Source: Butyriboletus loyo
Lineage: Eukaryota > Basidiomycota > Agaricomycetes > Boletales > Boletaceae
Direction of reading: 5' to 3'
NCBI GenBank assembly: GCA_038093515.1
Contig: JBBPSI010000388.1
Location: 1 to 16,685 of the forward strand
Length of the DNA stretch: 16,685 nt
In this document: piece by piece, positions 1-8,208 of the stretch
How the letters are laid out: each line of letters opens with the position of its first letter
Position numbering within the stretch: position 1 is the first letter of the stretch
Notes under the pieces: model-generated
The model's input: only the letters and a program-made list of their open reading frames with translations
What the model was told of the DNA's origin: nothing
Database searches by the model: none
Made by a program: the position numbers and the translations under genes

Positions 1-22
1 GTTGTTAGCGCCCAGCGTAACA
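1..22 (-). mobile_element. Edge of F-family LTR (F3), body left of window
   Basis: Positions 3-22 are the reverse complement of the 20-base F-family start TGTTACGCTGGGCGCTAACA seen at 1011-1030, so an F element begins here on the minus strand and runs out of the window to the left. The next bases (23 onward) are L-family LTR sequence broken in the middle. The matching uninterrupted L3 copy runs through the same point at 2369/2370. This is what an F element inserted into an L LTR would look like. Bases 23-27 (ctaat) would be the target duplication, but the other copy is outside the window. Whether F3 is a solo LTR or a full element cannot be seen. Confidence 0.65.
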
Positions 23-570
23 CTAATAGATATAGTGCACAGACCGAGCTGTGCATGGCAGCGAGGGCGAAGGGTTATGAGTCGCGTCGAGTCATAACCA
101 TGAAGGGAGAAGCAGCAAAGTGCCGGTAACAAGGGAGCAAAGCTCCGAGGAAGATGGCGACATTGTCAGTGAATAGGAAGGGCTGAAGGCGAAGTGAAAA
201 TGTCCATGAGGCTGGCCCCACAGGGCAAAGGGGACGCGAACGGTGAAGCCCTTGGATACGGGTCTCGACGTGAAGGTATGACGCGTCGTAATCTAATCAC
301 GTGCTAGTCATGTGATGTAATGAATGTCATTGGATAACGAAAGAGAGGACGCGACAGCTCAGCTGTGGGTCCAGCCCGATGGGGCGATGAGACAGGGGCT
401 ATCTCAGTGTAGCATTACTGAGACTTGCGGAATGACTAGGGAAGTGGGTGACGTCCACTAGGCGACTAAGGAGCGGGCGAAGGGCGGCATCATGAGACGG
501 TGGGGGCGGTGGGGATGCGTGAGCGTGGGAAAACGAGTGATGGGGTACGCTTAGGGGTAAAACTGTAACA
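23..570 (-). mobile_element. L-family LTR fragment L1, truncated at its 3' side
   Basis: This is the reverse complement of positions 1822-2369 of the complete LTR L3. Both segments are 548 bp long and stay collinear along their whole length. The LTR start, TGTTACAGTTTTACC on the minus strand, lies at 570. The remaining 3' third of the LTR is missing where F3 joins at 22/23. L1 abuts a second partial L copy (L2) at 570/571, in the same orientation, and so looks inserted into L2. Open frames inside it are repeat shadows, mirrored in the other L copies. Confidence 0.82.
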
Positions 571-932
571 ATGTCCACAAGGTGTGGCCCACAGGGCAAA
601 GGGGACACGAACGGCAGAGCCCTTGGATATGGGTCTCGACACGAAGGTACTGACGCATCGTAATCTAATCACATGATGAACCAAATGTCATTGGATAAAG
701 AAATGAGAGGACGCAACAGCTCAGCTGTGGGTCTGGCCCGACGGGGCGACGAGACAGGGGCTATCTCAGTGTAGCGTCACTGAGACTTGCAGAACGACCG
801 GGGAAGTGGATAATGTCCACTAGGCAACTAAGGAGTGGGCAATGGGCGGCATCGTAAGACGGCAGGGGTGGCGGGGACGTGTGAGCATGGGAAAACGAGT
901 GGCGGGGTATGCTTAGGGGTAAAACTGTAACA
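571..932 (-). mobile_element. L-family LTR fragment L2, 5' part only
   Basis: This is the reverse complement of about 1822-2192 of L3, beginning with TGTTACAG on the minus strand at 932 and stopping where L1 starts. It lacks about 9-10 bp present in L1 and L3 around the segment between taatctaatcac and atgtcattgg, so it is a separate copy and not a recent tandem duplicate. Its right edge touches F2 sequence whose last seven bases (expected CGTAACA) are missing. That fits L2 having inserted into F2 close to the F2 end, with gtagt at 933-937 as candidate target duplication. The rest of L2 should lie left of the window. Confidence 0.75.
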
Positions 933-1781
933 GTAGTGGTATACTTTTTCTCTCCACTACCACTTGGACTACTTCATTCGCCTAGCCTTTCGCTAGTTCC
1001 CTTTGAACGGTGTTACGCTGGGCGCTAACAATTGAACAGCGAGGAGGCACTCTGGAGTGGCCTCGAGACTCGAGAGACGATTCTGGGTGAGTCTCAGACT
1101 ATGTCTTAGTGCGCACACTAAGAGTCTGGAATGATACTAATTGCTAGCAGTAGGCTGCGTAGAACTAGATAATGTACATGGTGGAAAGGCAGAGCCTTTA
1201 TACTACTGGGGTCTGCGCACAGACCGTGTTCCTAATCGAGACGCGAGAAGGAAAGTACAAGTACGGAAGGAATATTCCAGAAGATTCCGGAGTATGAGGG
1301 AAAGTGCGTCCGTGCGCGGGAAGTGATGACTAAGCTAGAACGGTTGGTACCGTTCAAAGGGAACTAGCTGTAAGCTAGGCGAATGAAGTAGTCCAAGTGG
1401 TAGTGGATGGAAAAAGTATACCACTACCGTAACAAACGGTACGAACTGTTCTAGTTTAGTCATCACTTCCCGCGCACGGACGCATTTTCTCTTATACTCT
1501 GGAAGCTTCTAGAGTATTCCTTTCTCATTTGTCTTTTCACTCTCGCAACTCGATTGGGAGCATGGTCTGTGCGCAGACCCCACCAGTATATAAACCCAGT
1601 TGTTACACACTTGTAACTTATCTAGTTCTACACAGTTCACTGCTAGCAATTAGTTTCCTTCCAGACTCTTAGTGTGTGCACTAAGACATAGTCTGAGACC
1701 CAGCTCAGAAACGCTTCACAAGTCTTGAGGCTACTCCAGAGTGCCTCCTCGCTGTTCTGATTGTTAGCACCCAGCATAACA
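933..1781 (-). mobile_element. F-family LTR F2, interrupted by F1
   Basis: F2 reads on the minus strand from TGTTATGCTGGGTGCTAACA (1781-1762) leftwards to 1440, is interrupted by F1 (1011-1434 plus one copy of AACGG), and resumes from 1010 to 933. The two parts together align with the whole of F1 in opposite orientation at roughly 80 percent identity by eye. The final bases of F2 are replaced by L2 at 932/933. Because F1 lies inside its own relative in the opposite direction, 1011-1781 forms a large imperfect inverted repeat (arms about 340 bp). F2 ends six bases before the start codon of the gene at 1788; its candidate right-hand target duplication is gccac (1782-1786). Confidence 0.75.
1011..1434 (+). 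mobile_element. Solo LTR F1 with target duplication AACGG
   Basis: The 424-bp element starts TGTTACGCTGGG at 1011 and ends CCACTACCGTAACA at 1434. It is flanked directly by AACGG on both sides (1006-1010 and 1435-1439), a 5-bp target duplication typical of LTR-retrotransposon integration. No internal coding domain is present, so this is a solo LTR left by recombination, or a non-autonomous LTR element. A possible TATA box (cctttatac) lies near 1195. The host sequence on either side is F2 in the opposite orientation: joining 1010 to 1440 gives a continuous F sequence. Confidence 0.87.
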
Positions 1782-1787
1782 GCCACA

Positions 1788-3334
1788 ATGGACAGGTGCC
1801 CCTCCATTATGGGACAGTGGGTGTTACAGTTTTACCCCTAAGCATACCCCGCCACTCGTTTTCCCATGCTCACGCGTCCCCGCCGCCCCCGCCGTCTTGC
1901 GATGCCACCCATCGCCCGCTCCCTAGTCGCCTAGTGGACGTTATCCACTTCCCCGGTCGTTCTGCAAGTCTCAGTGTCGCTACACTGAGATAGCCCCTGT
2001 CTTCTCGCCCCGTCGGGCTGGACCCACAGTTGAGCTGTCGCGTCCTTCTTTTCTTGACCAATGACATTTCTTGCATCACGTGACTAGCACGTGATTAGAT
2101 TACGACGCGTCAGTACCTTCGCGTCGAGACCCGTATCCAAGGGCTCCGCCGTTCGCGTCCCCTTTGCCCTGTGGGCCGCACCTCGTGGACATCGTCACTT
2201 CGTCTTCTGCTCTTCTCATTCGCTGACAATGTCGCCACCTTACTCGGAGCTTCGCTCCCTCGTTACCGGCACTTTGCCACTCCACCCTTCGCCGTTATGA
2301 CTCGCGTAGACTCATAACCCCTTGCCCTCGCTGCCACGCACAGCTCGGTCTGTGCACGATATCTATTAGTATATATACTCGCACTTAGGCTAGTACAAGT
2401 TCTCTAGCTAATTCTACGCATCTACCAAGTGCATAGTAATCTAGCAATATACCCTTCTCTTGCCGATAAAGCCGATAAGAGTCTGCTCGATCTCGTCTGG
2501 TCGCCACCACTCAAGATCTCGCCAACACTTGCTTTGCAAGACACCCAATAGCGTCGTCTACGCGAGTCGGCTAGTTTCCTCATTAGGCTCGAGCCCCTAT
2601 AAGTGCTCGCTTGCTAGCTATTGTGCGCTACCAGCGTAACAGTGGGTGCCACCCACTTCAACATCCCATTCGCTAGAAGATGAGGAGGATCTAATGGAGG
2701 TAGACTTCCCTGGTATGTACCTTCAACCCATCAATGACAGCAGTATATATGCTCACCACATCCATTTTGACACAGGCAAAGCTCCTGACCCTCCTGCTGC
2801 AGCTCCAACCCACCACAACGCTCCGATCTATTCACGGAGCCTCATAACAAAGTTCCCTCTGCATATTCTGGCATTGCACGGAGTCGAGGAGTGCAATCGT
2901 CAGCAGATTCTGCTGCAGGCCTGCTGTGGACCCTTAGGTGAGCATGACCCTAGCCTCCAAATGGCCTGACTAATCCGCACGCTCTCAGACCCCGAGGAAA
3001 GCATGGCAGAGATTCACTGCCTGGAGGTCGACGGCTTCCCAGGTGCAAGCAGCCTGTTGTTGGGTGAGTAAGGACCCTCCAACTGCAAACCTTGCATTTA
3101 CATCCTTCCCATGCAGAGACAATGGAAGCGCGGTCAAGCATGCAGGCAGTAGGTCCACCTGCCAATATGCCTGATAACATTGAGTTCGATGGCCCAATAA
3201 AACGTGCCATAACTAAATATGAGGGGCTATTCATGCAGGCAGGTAGGCAGAGGCGGAAGGCGGTGGAGCGTGCCTTGCATGACTTGGATGTGCTGGATAG
3301 GATTCAGGCGGAACGATGGAGAATAAATAGATAG
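1788..3334 (+). pseudogene. Multi-exon gene of unknown function, split by solo LTR L3
   Basis: The likely ATG is at 1788 (protein starts MDRCPSIMGQW). The frame is interrupted at 1821 by L3 and continues at 2647 with VPPTSTSH. Inferred exons are 1788-1821 joined to 2647-2712, then 2776-2937, 2989-3063 and 3117-3334, with stop TAG at 3332-3334; introns are 63, 51 and 53 bp with GTATGT, GTGAGC and GTGAGT donors. Without the LTR this gives about 184 residues: an acidic N-terminus, a proline/alanine-rich segment, a middle part with several cysteines, and a basic, helical-looking C-terminus (IKRAITKYEGLF through ERWRINR). The 63-bp intron is a multiple of three and stop-free, so retention is possible. 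I do not recognise the family. The 820-bp insertion in exon 1 should disable the original product unless transcription starts in the LTR and translation begins downstream. Confidence 0.6.
1822..2641 (+). mobile_element. Solo LTR L3 with target duplication GTGGG
   Basis: The 820-bp LTR starts TGTTACAGTTTTACC at 1822 and ends GCTACCAGCGTAACA at 2641. GTGGG occurs immediately before (1817-1821) and after (2642-2646). It is the only full-length L copy in the window and defines the family used to interpret L1 and L2. A TATATATA-like stretch lies at about 2370-2377. There is no internal retrotransposon coding region. Removing the LTR and one GTGGG joins two halves of a reading frame in phase (gene at 1788-3334), which independently supports the element boundaries. 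Confidence 0.9.
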
Positions 3335-3384
3335 ATTGTCATTGTCGCTGTAGGATTACAGAGGTTCTGACACAATGCACAATG

Positions 3385-3940
3385 CCCTTAAGTAGGCCCA
3401 CCTGTCCCGCAGGCACACACCTCTGGAATACATACCCCCCATGGACCCCTGGCCTATATGGCATACCCCCTGTGGGGCCCCCAGCTGTTACATCTATCTT
3501 TCTGCTGGCACGCTCACGTATAGCACACTCCCTGCAGGTGTCCTCGGCATTAACATATACCCCCCTGCAGACCCGCCCTTGTATAGCCCACTCCCTATGC
3601 ATGCCCCCCTTCTATAGTATATGCGCTTCCTTTGGCCTGCTCGCATATAGCGCCCTCCCCATGGTAGGCCCCCTCATCTGTTGCATACACATTGCCACAG
3701 GCCCCCTTGCCCACAGTATATATGGCACTGTTTGTCACATATTGCCCACTCCCCCTGTGCGCCACATTGTCTGTTGTATATACAATGCTGCAGGCCTGCT
3801 CATCTGTAGCATATACCCCCCTGCAGGCCCCCTCATCTACAGCATATACAATGCTGTGGGCCCCCTTGCATATAGCCCACTCCCCTTGTGGGCCCCCTTG
3901 TCTGCTGTATATACAATGCTGTGGGCCCACCACAGGGTGC
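3385..3940. repeat. Degenerate C-rich minisatellite
   Basis: The + strand is built from diverged copies of a C-rich motif resembling GCCCACTCCCC, GGGCCCCCTTGTCTGCT and GTATATACAATGCTG. The best copies of the last motif fall near 3777, 3845 and 3908, a spacing of about 65 bp. Long open frames on both strands here (for example 3382-4014 + and 3595-3951 -) come from this repetitive, stop-poor composition and contain no recognisable domain. Confidence 0.6.
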
Positions 3941-4243
3941 CCATCTACCAAGTGATATTGTCAACCTGGGGTGGCTGTGTGCTATGTGACAATGTGACTA
4001 CATTATGTGGCTGAGCACCATTTGGTGGTGGGGTGGATGGGCTGAGGGTGAAAGCGTAGGTTGGAGTTGTACATGCAAAACCAACCCTGTGCTCATGATT
4101 CCTGTTCAGGTGGACACCCTCATCTGCTACTTGTTGGACAAGCTAACACAGTATGAAACATCACACTGTGACGTTCAATGGTGACCACGTTCTCACGGGC
4201 CCAGTGAGCACAGAAGAGACACGCCATTTCAAGGCCGCTGACA
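3941..4243. other. Non-coding spacer, nothing recognised
   Basis: This stretch lies between the minisatellite and the gene starting at 4244. I see no domain, convincing ORF or repeat in it. It may contain the promoter or an unrecognised upstream exon of the next gene, because the frame before the ATG at 4244 is not closed immediately upstream. Confidence 0.4.
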
Positions 4244-5084
4244 ATGCACATTGACACCACTGTCAGCACGGTGTTCCAGCGTTTGTCATGCCAATCACCA
4301 AGCTGTCTCTCTCCACCATCAGTCGTGTCCGCCATTTGCACACCAACCACCAGTCATGGTGTTTTGCCCTCCACTGACGAGTCAAGCCCACCACCGAGCG
4401 GCGGACCCTCCGAGTCACTCCCTGCTGCTGCCAGCACCATCACTTTCGGCACGTCAAGTTCAAGTTTGCCTGGGGCATCTCCAATTCCAAGTGTGGAACC
4501 ACTGCCTCCGAGTCGTCTCTCATCATCTCACGTGAATGCTGACCCGCCATCATCAGCGACAAGCGACCACTGGCAGGGACACCACGCAACTCCGAGTCAG
4601 ACAAAAAAGGCCATGCCAATCCCTGGCGTTTCCGTACCTAACCTGAAGAAGAAGGGGAGGCTGGCATGGCGAGAGGCCGTCAGCGAGTGGGAGAACCCTG
4701 ACCCGAGCATGGGTGATCTGGCCCTCAAGGACTGGCCCGAGACATGGTACACAGGCGACATGAGAGAGTTCACCGCAACGAAGCGGAAGATGCGCCAAGT
4801 CGTCGCCGAGGAGTTCTACCGGTATGTGTTGCCAGTGCCTGGGCTTCAGCGCCACGTACCGACCACTCCACCACTGATGCTGTCCCGGACTGGAAAGGTA
4901 CAACCGAGACAAAGCTGCCTTCTTGAACGCGTATCCGGCAGCTGGTCGTGGGTTCAAGCCCTTGTTTGATGAGATTCAGAAGCAACGGCTGCTGCGGGGT
5001 GAGATAACAGGTCACGCGAGCAAGAACGGCAAGCCAAGCGAGCGCACCACTAATAGTGCGTCGACAGGCCCTGCGATGCGATAG
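4244..5084 (+). CDS. Two-exon gene, conserved-looking protein of unknown function
   Basis: Exons 4244-4821 and 4898-5084 are separated by a 76-bp intron (donor GTATGT, branch-like CTGAT at 4874, acceptor AAAG). Splicing is supported because it joins EEFYR to YNRDKAAFLNAYPAAG in frame and moves the end to TAG at 5082. The product is about 254 residues. Residues 1 to about 125 are Ser/Pro/Thr-rich and probably disordered. From about residue 130 comes a compact region with RLAWREAVSEWE, LKDWPETWYTG and KRKMRQVVAEEFYRYN, rich in tryptophans and basic helices. I have an impression of similar W- and KR-rich modules in repeat-rich parts of Agaricomycete genomes, but cannot name the family. The start is uncertain and an upstream exon is possible. 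The frame is intact across the splice, so it may be functional or only recently silenced. Confidence 0.6.
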
Positions 5085-5298
5085 CGTCCATGCTGGAGTC
5101 GAACAGGTCCATGCTCACCCCGGTGTAATCCCCGCACCTCCGTGCAAAGTTTTCAAGCTCTCGCTTCGCCATGCAGTGACCTGTCGCATTTCAGACCTGT
5201 CTACACACACACCCACACACCGTGCTATCCACACTGCCCCACGCGCCCCATCTCCATCCCGTCTTCGTTCCGCGCCCGACTGGTCCTCGTCTCGTAGT

Positions 5299-5361
5299 CG
5301 TCATTTTGTATATCCCTATCGTCGTTTCGTGTATCCCTATCGTCGTTTTGTGTTATCCCTA
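5299..5361. repeat. Three tandem copies of a 21-bp unit
   Basis: Units at 5299-5319, 5320-5340 and 5341-5361 share the pattern CGTCGTTTTGTGTATCCCTAT with a few substitutions. The array sits about 340 bp upstream of the ATG at 5700 and could be part of its promoter or leader. Confidence 0.75.
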
Positions 5362-5434
5362 CTTTCCGTTCGTCCGTTGGGCACGCTCGTGTTCGTTCGT
5401 TCGCGCCGACCGACCGACCGACCGGGGTCCGCGC

Positions 5435-5448
5435 ACGTCACGTGACGT
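5435..5448. promoter_or_regulatory. 14-bp palindrome with CACGTG E-box core
   Basis: ACGTCACGTGACGT is a perfect palindrome. Its centre CACGTG is the classic bHLH site, and the flanks create CGTCA/TGACG half-sites of the bZIP CRE/ATF type. It lies about 250 bp upstream of the ATG at 5700. A regulatory role is inferred from the motif alone. Confidence 0.4.
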
Positions 5449-5699
5449 TAAAACGGGCCGTAAAACGTTCGAGAGAACCTTCTCTCCCGTCTGGCCCGAC
5501 GCCTAGCTGGTTCCAGCTCTCGTCGCACCCGCACGCCACACCCTAGTCTCAACCACAGTCTTCGACGATATCTATCTACATATCATTCATCGAATTCTAC
5601 TAGGCTTCCGACGTTTACTGTCCCGATATACGTGCGTGTTCCAATGCCCCTAGCTGATCACTTCAAGCTTTCTGAACTCGGGTGAAATTTCAGGACATC

Positions 5700-6329
5700 A
5701 TGTCCAACACCACTTCCCAAGTTTGGGACACCATCAGCAAAGACGAGGCAGAGAAGCTATTCGTCGAACTCCTGGGCGCAGAGGGCCTAAATTTCGACCT
5801 CAAAGCTGTTGATGATGCCCTCAAAAAATCCACATTTACAAAAATCCTTGTGGTTCAAGATATCCCTGACGTACTTCTCGCGATCCATTGCACCACCCTC
5901 GTGTCCTTGGGATTGTTCACTTTTGTTTATCCCTATGAACGATACGCTGCAATCACGGGCAAGTTACCCAGCGGAGCGTTTGGCCTGGAGGCTTTCAGTG
6001 ATAGTGATGGTCACCATCTTAGAACCACATATTCCGGCACACAAATCCGTGCATGGCAACCTAGTGGAGATCGAGACACTTGGTTTGTGGATGCAATCCG
6101 CACTTCATTTGTCTATGGACGCATTCAGGCATCAGAAATAGAATCCGAGTCGGAAATCTGCCTTTGGGACTCTGACAAAAACTTTGACATAACGATGAGA
6201 GCGGACGACTTTGCCCACCTGGTGGCAAATGCATTGGAGAACTTCATCCGAAACATCGTCGAGGATGGGAAGTACGAGCTATTGATTAAACTTGCAAAAA
6301 AGCAACGCAGCTCTGAAGAAATCCTGTAA
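5700..6329 (+). CDS. Paralogue A of an unrecognised two-gene family
   Basis: A single uninterrupted frame of 209 residues runs from ATG at 5700 (context acatcATGTCC) to TAA. A GTG-initiated extension to 5682 is unlikely, as that stretch looks like an intron 3' end (aaatttcag). The N-terminal part (residues 1 to about 80) looks helical, starting with SKDEAEKLFVELLGAEG; the middle part is more aromatic and beta-like; the C-terminal helix block is FDITMRADDFAHLVANALE through KYELLIKLAKK. There is no signal peptide or clear membrane segment, so a cytosolic protein is likely. The same architecture occurs in the gene at 8209-8883: over the last 40-residue block 19 positions are identical, and both N-termini share the MS-x-x-T and S-x-E-A-x-K-x-F pattern. 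I do not recognise the family. It is convergent with the inhibitor-like gene, with 247 bp between stops. Confidence 0.8.
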   Translation: MSNTTSQVWDTISKDEAEKLFVELLGAEGLNFDLKAVDDALKKSTFTKILVVQDIPDVLLAIHCTTLVSLGLFTFVYPYERYAAITGKLPSGAFGLEAFSDSDGHHLRTTYSGTQIRAWQPSGDRDTWFVDAIRTSFVYGRIQASEIESESEICLWDSDKNFDITMRADDFAHLVANALENFIRNIVEDGKYELLIKLAKKQRSSEEIL

Positions 6330-6576
6330 ATTTTTTTCCCACTTCCTTGCGCGGCATGTTCACATATTGCGTTCTTATGTAATATGTAAAATGATATTCT
6401 CACCTGGTGAACCTGTTGGTTGGCATCATCGTTGATACGATACCTTCGCGAGGCATCGTGGTCATCAGGAACCATAAGGGACTGTTTTTATTCAGTTTTC
6501 CAGGCGTATATGCATAGTTTCTAGCTGTGTACTTGTACCACTTCGAGTGCTAATGAGAAGGTGACCCCCAATTGGG

Positions 6577-7225
6577 TCATGCCATTTCATCCAGACTCCG
6601 GTGCACAAACCACCAGGCTGGCTTCTCGTCTTCCTCGACCATGATATAGTCATTGACCCCAAGCTGATCAAAAGAGTCAAGTCACTCGGCAGTGTGGAAT
6701 ATAATTAAGGGAATTTTTACCGTCCCACTCTCCCATCCAGATAAAAGTTCTTCGTGATTGGCTTTGCCATCATATAATTCGAAGCGTTGAATTCTGTAGA
6801 TGTAAATCAGTGGCACATAGACACGACCCAGGAACAAAGCTGACTTGAAGCAATTCAGATACTGATGCTCTTTCACCTCGATAAAACGCCAGTATTGAGA
6901 AATCTCGGCAACTATAACGACACTGGGGTTGACAACATCTTGATGGACGCCTGCGCTCGATTGCGCAGGTGGGTGGCGCATGATTTGGTAGACACCGACC
7001 TCGCTAGTTGGCTGAACCCACCACTTTCACGCAATGGATAGTATAAAAACGTGGATTCACAGAACAACTCGATCCTCTTACCTTGTCGGGGTTGGTGTCG
7101 AGCTTTTTTGCCGTCATTTTCAGCCCGATTCCATTGTCGGCCATATACATCGGAGCTGCAGAGTCTCCGTGGGGATCCCCAACGGTGGCCTGGCGAATAA
7201 CATAATATCCTGGCTCTGGGGACAT
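6577..7225 (-). CDS. Putative mycocypin/macrocypin-like beta-trefoil peptidase inhibitor
   Basis: The start is ATG at 7225 (context acaatcATGTCC). Exons are 7225-7082, 7011-6721 and 6663-6577; introns of 70 bp (GTAAGA donor, TTCAG acceptor) and 57 bp (GTAAAA, ATCAG) are both phase 0. A further 69-bp stop-free segment, 6862-6794 (GTATCT...CTACAG with CTGAT), may be a third intron. The product is 173 residues if it is retained, 150 if removed. The N-terminus (MSPEPGYYVIRQATVG...MYMADNG) and C-terminal DEKPAWWFV resemble the layout of basidiomycete cysteine-protease inhibitors (clitocypin about 150, macrocypins about 167-169 residues): a short start, G-x-Y-x-I first strand, W/F-rich last strand, no signal peptide. 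Known members are beta-trefoils blocking papain-like proteases or legumain, thought to defend fruiting bodies. Another beta-trefoil (I66-type or lectin-like) is the alternative. Family assignment is by eye. Confidence 0.5.
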
Positions 7226-8208
7226 GATTGTCTGGGTCTGGCGACAGCTTGACAGAGACCTTGGATTGAGTTGGAAAAAAAATGTCGTTAGTTATAATTC
7301 TGCACACCCACCCATTCACTTCTATATACAGGAAGCCTGTTGATTTTGCCTCGTTTTCACGGGCTACGTAGCGACACCGGGTTCTCTGTCTTGTTTGCTG
7401 CCAATGTGATCTGACGAACCTTCCATCCTAGACTTCGTACCGAACAGAATAATATCTATAAGATTAGTTCTTCGCATGTACATATGACATTGCTCGGCTC
7501 GAATGTTCACACGTGTCACATCTTGCCAACTGAATATTTGGGAGCCGAAAATCAGAATGGAGCCTTCCGCATTCAAGTTCGTGCGAACAGGGTCCAAGTT
7601 GTGTGGCCCATCACCACGCTGACGCTATCCCTATATGTATGCACTTCCGTTCGCACTCCTAAACAGCTAGCTTACATAGTTCGGTAGCACCAATGTCATC
7701 CCACATCTGCAAAGGCGCTATGTAACGTTATCGCTTGACTACTCTACCGCAGTCATTTGAGAGTTCTGATTGGACGATCTATAGATGGACTAACCAAACA
7801 GAGACTAGTTTGAAGCAGACGGTAACGTTATCGCTTGACGACACTCTCAAGGTCCATCTGAGAGCTCTGATTGGTGGATTTATCGATGACGGAACTTTTG
7901 GCGAGCTTTTTGCTCGTTTTTGACTCGGCTACGTTTGCAGATGGCCGCACCAGGCTGGCTCCTGTTCGGTTTCCTTAGGCGAGAGCCCATTGTAGCCGAT
8001 ATGGCGAGACAATGTTTCAGCTGCCTGCCCGCGAGTCCCACCATCTTTCTCCTCTTCTGAGCTTGAAGCGCTCACCGCTTGGGTCTCGCACCTCATCTAC
8101 CGCGCCTACAAACATTCGTACGCTCAACACTTCTGCATGCTGCTTGTGCTCAAGAATGTTTCTAGCATACAACATTGATCTTCTGGCAAATCGAATTTGA
8201 TGTTTCAT
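7226..8208. promoter_or_regulatory. Divergent promoter region between inhibitor and paralogue B
   Basis: This 983-bp region separates the starts of two divergently oriented genes. No convincing coding exon is seen in it. It contains the 100-bp-spaced duplication at 7722-7905, with two CTGATTGG (reverse CCAAT) boxes, and a pyrimidine-rich stretch about 8010-8100 that may be leader for the + gene. An open minus-strand frame at 7364-7597 has no recognisable domain. Confidence 0.5.
7722..7905. repeat. Duplicated promoter segment with CCAAT boxes
   Basis: GTAACGTTATCGCTTGAC occurs at 7722-7739 and exactly again at 7822-7839. Downstream in each copy come GAGAG-C/T-TCTGATTGG (CTGATTGG at 7766-7773 and 7867-7874) and then a similar GGA...ATCTATAGATGG / TTTATCGATGACGG segment. 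The copies are diverged between the conserved cores, so the cores look selectively kept. CTGATTGG is a CCAAT box on the minus strand, the orientation facing the inhibitor gene, and TAACGTTA is a palindrome. Confidence 0.7.

Larger units (their letters stand above)
5085..5699 (+). promoter_or_regulatory. Intergenic/5' region upstream of the 5700 gene
   Basis: No coding domain is seen. The region contains short tandem repeats (5299-5361), a (GTTC)n/(GACC)n simple-repeat tract (about 5391-5424), a 14-bp palindrome (5435-5448), and just before the next ATG a splice-acceptor-like aaatttcag ending at 5694. The acceptor suggests a 5'UTR intron: a possible donor gtgcgt lies near 5632 and a CTGAT branch-like site near 5654. 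This is inference only. Confidence 0.4.

Noticed and set aside
399..684. Minus-strand open frames of 64-69 codons
   Set aside because: They lie in L-family LTR sequence and are mirrored by equivalent frames in the other L copies (1796-2300); no domain.
1011..1781. A single 771-bp foldback DNA transposon with long terminal inverted repeats
   Set aside because: The AACGG duplication around 1011-1434 shows one LTR inserted in an opposite relative; no target duplication fits the 771-bp unit (aacgg versus gccac).
3382..4014. 210-codon + frame (and 118-codon minus frame 3595-3951) as genes
   Set aside because: Composition is entirely that of the minisatellite; no domain or splice support.
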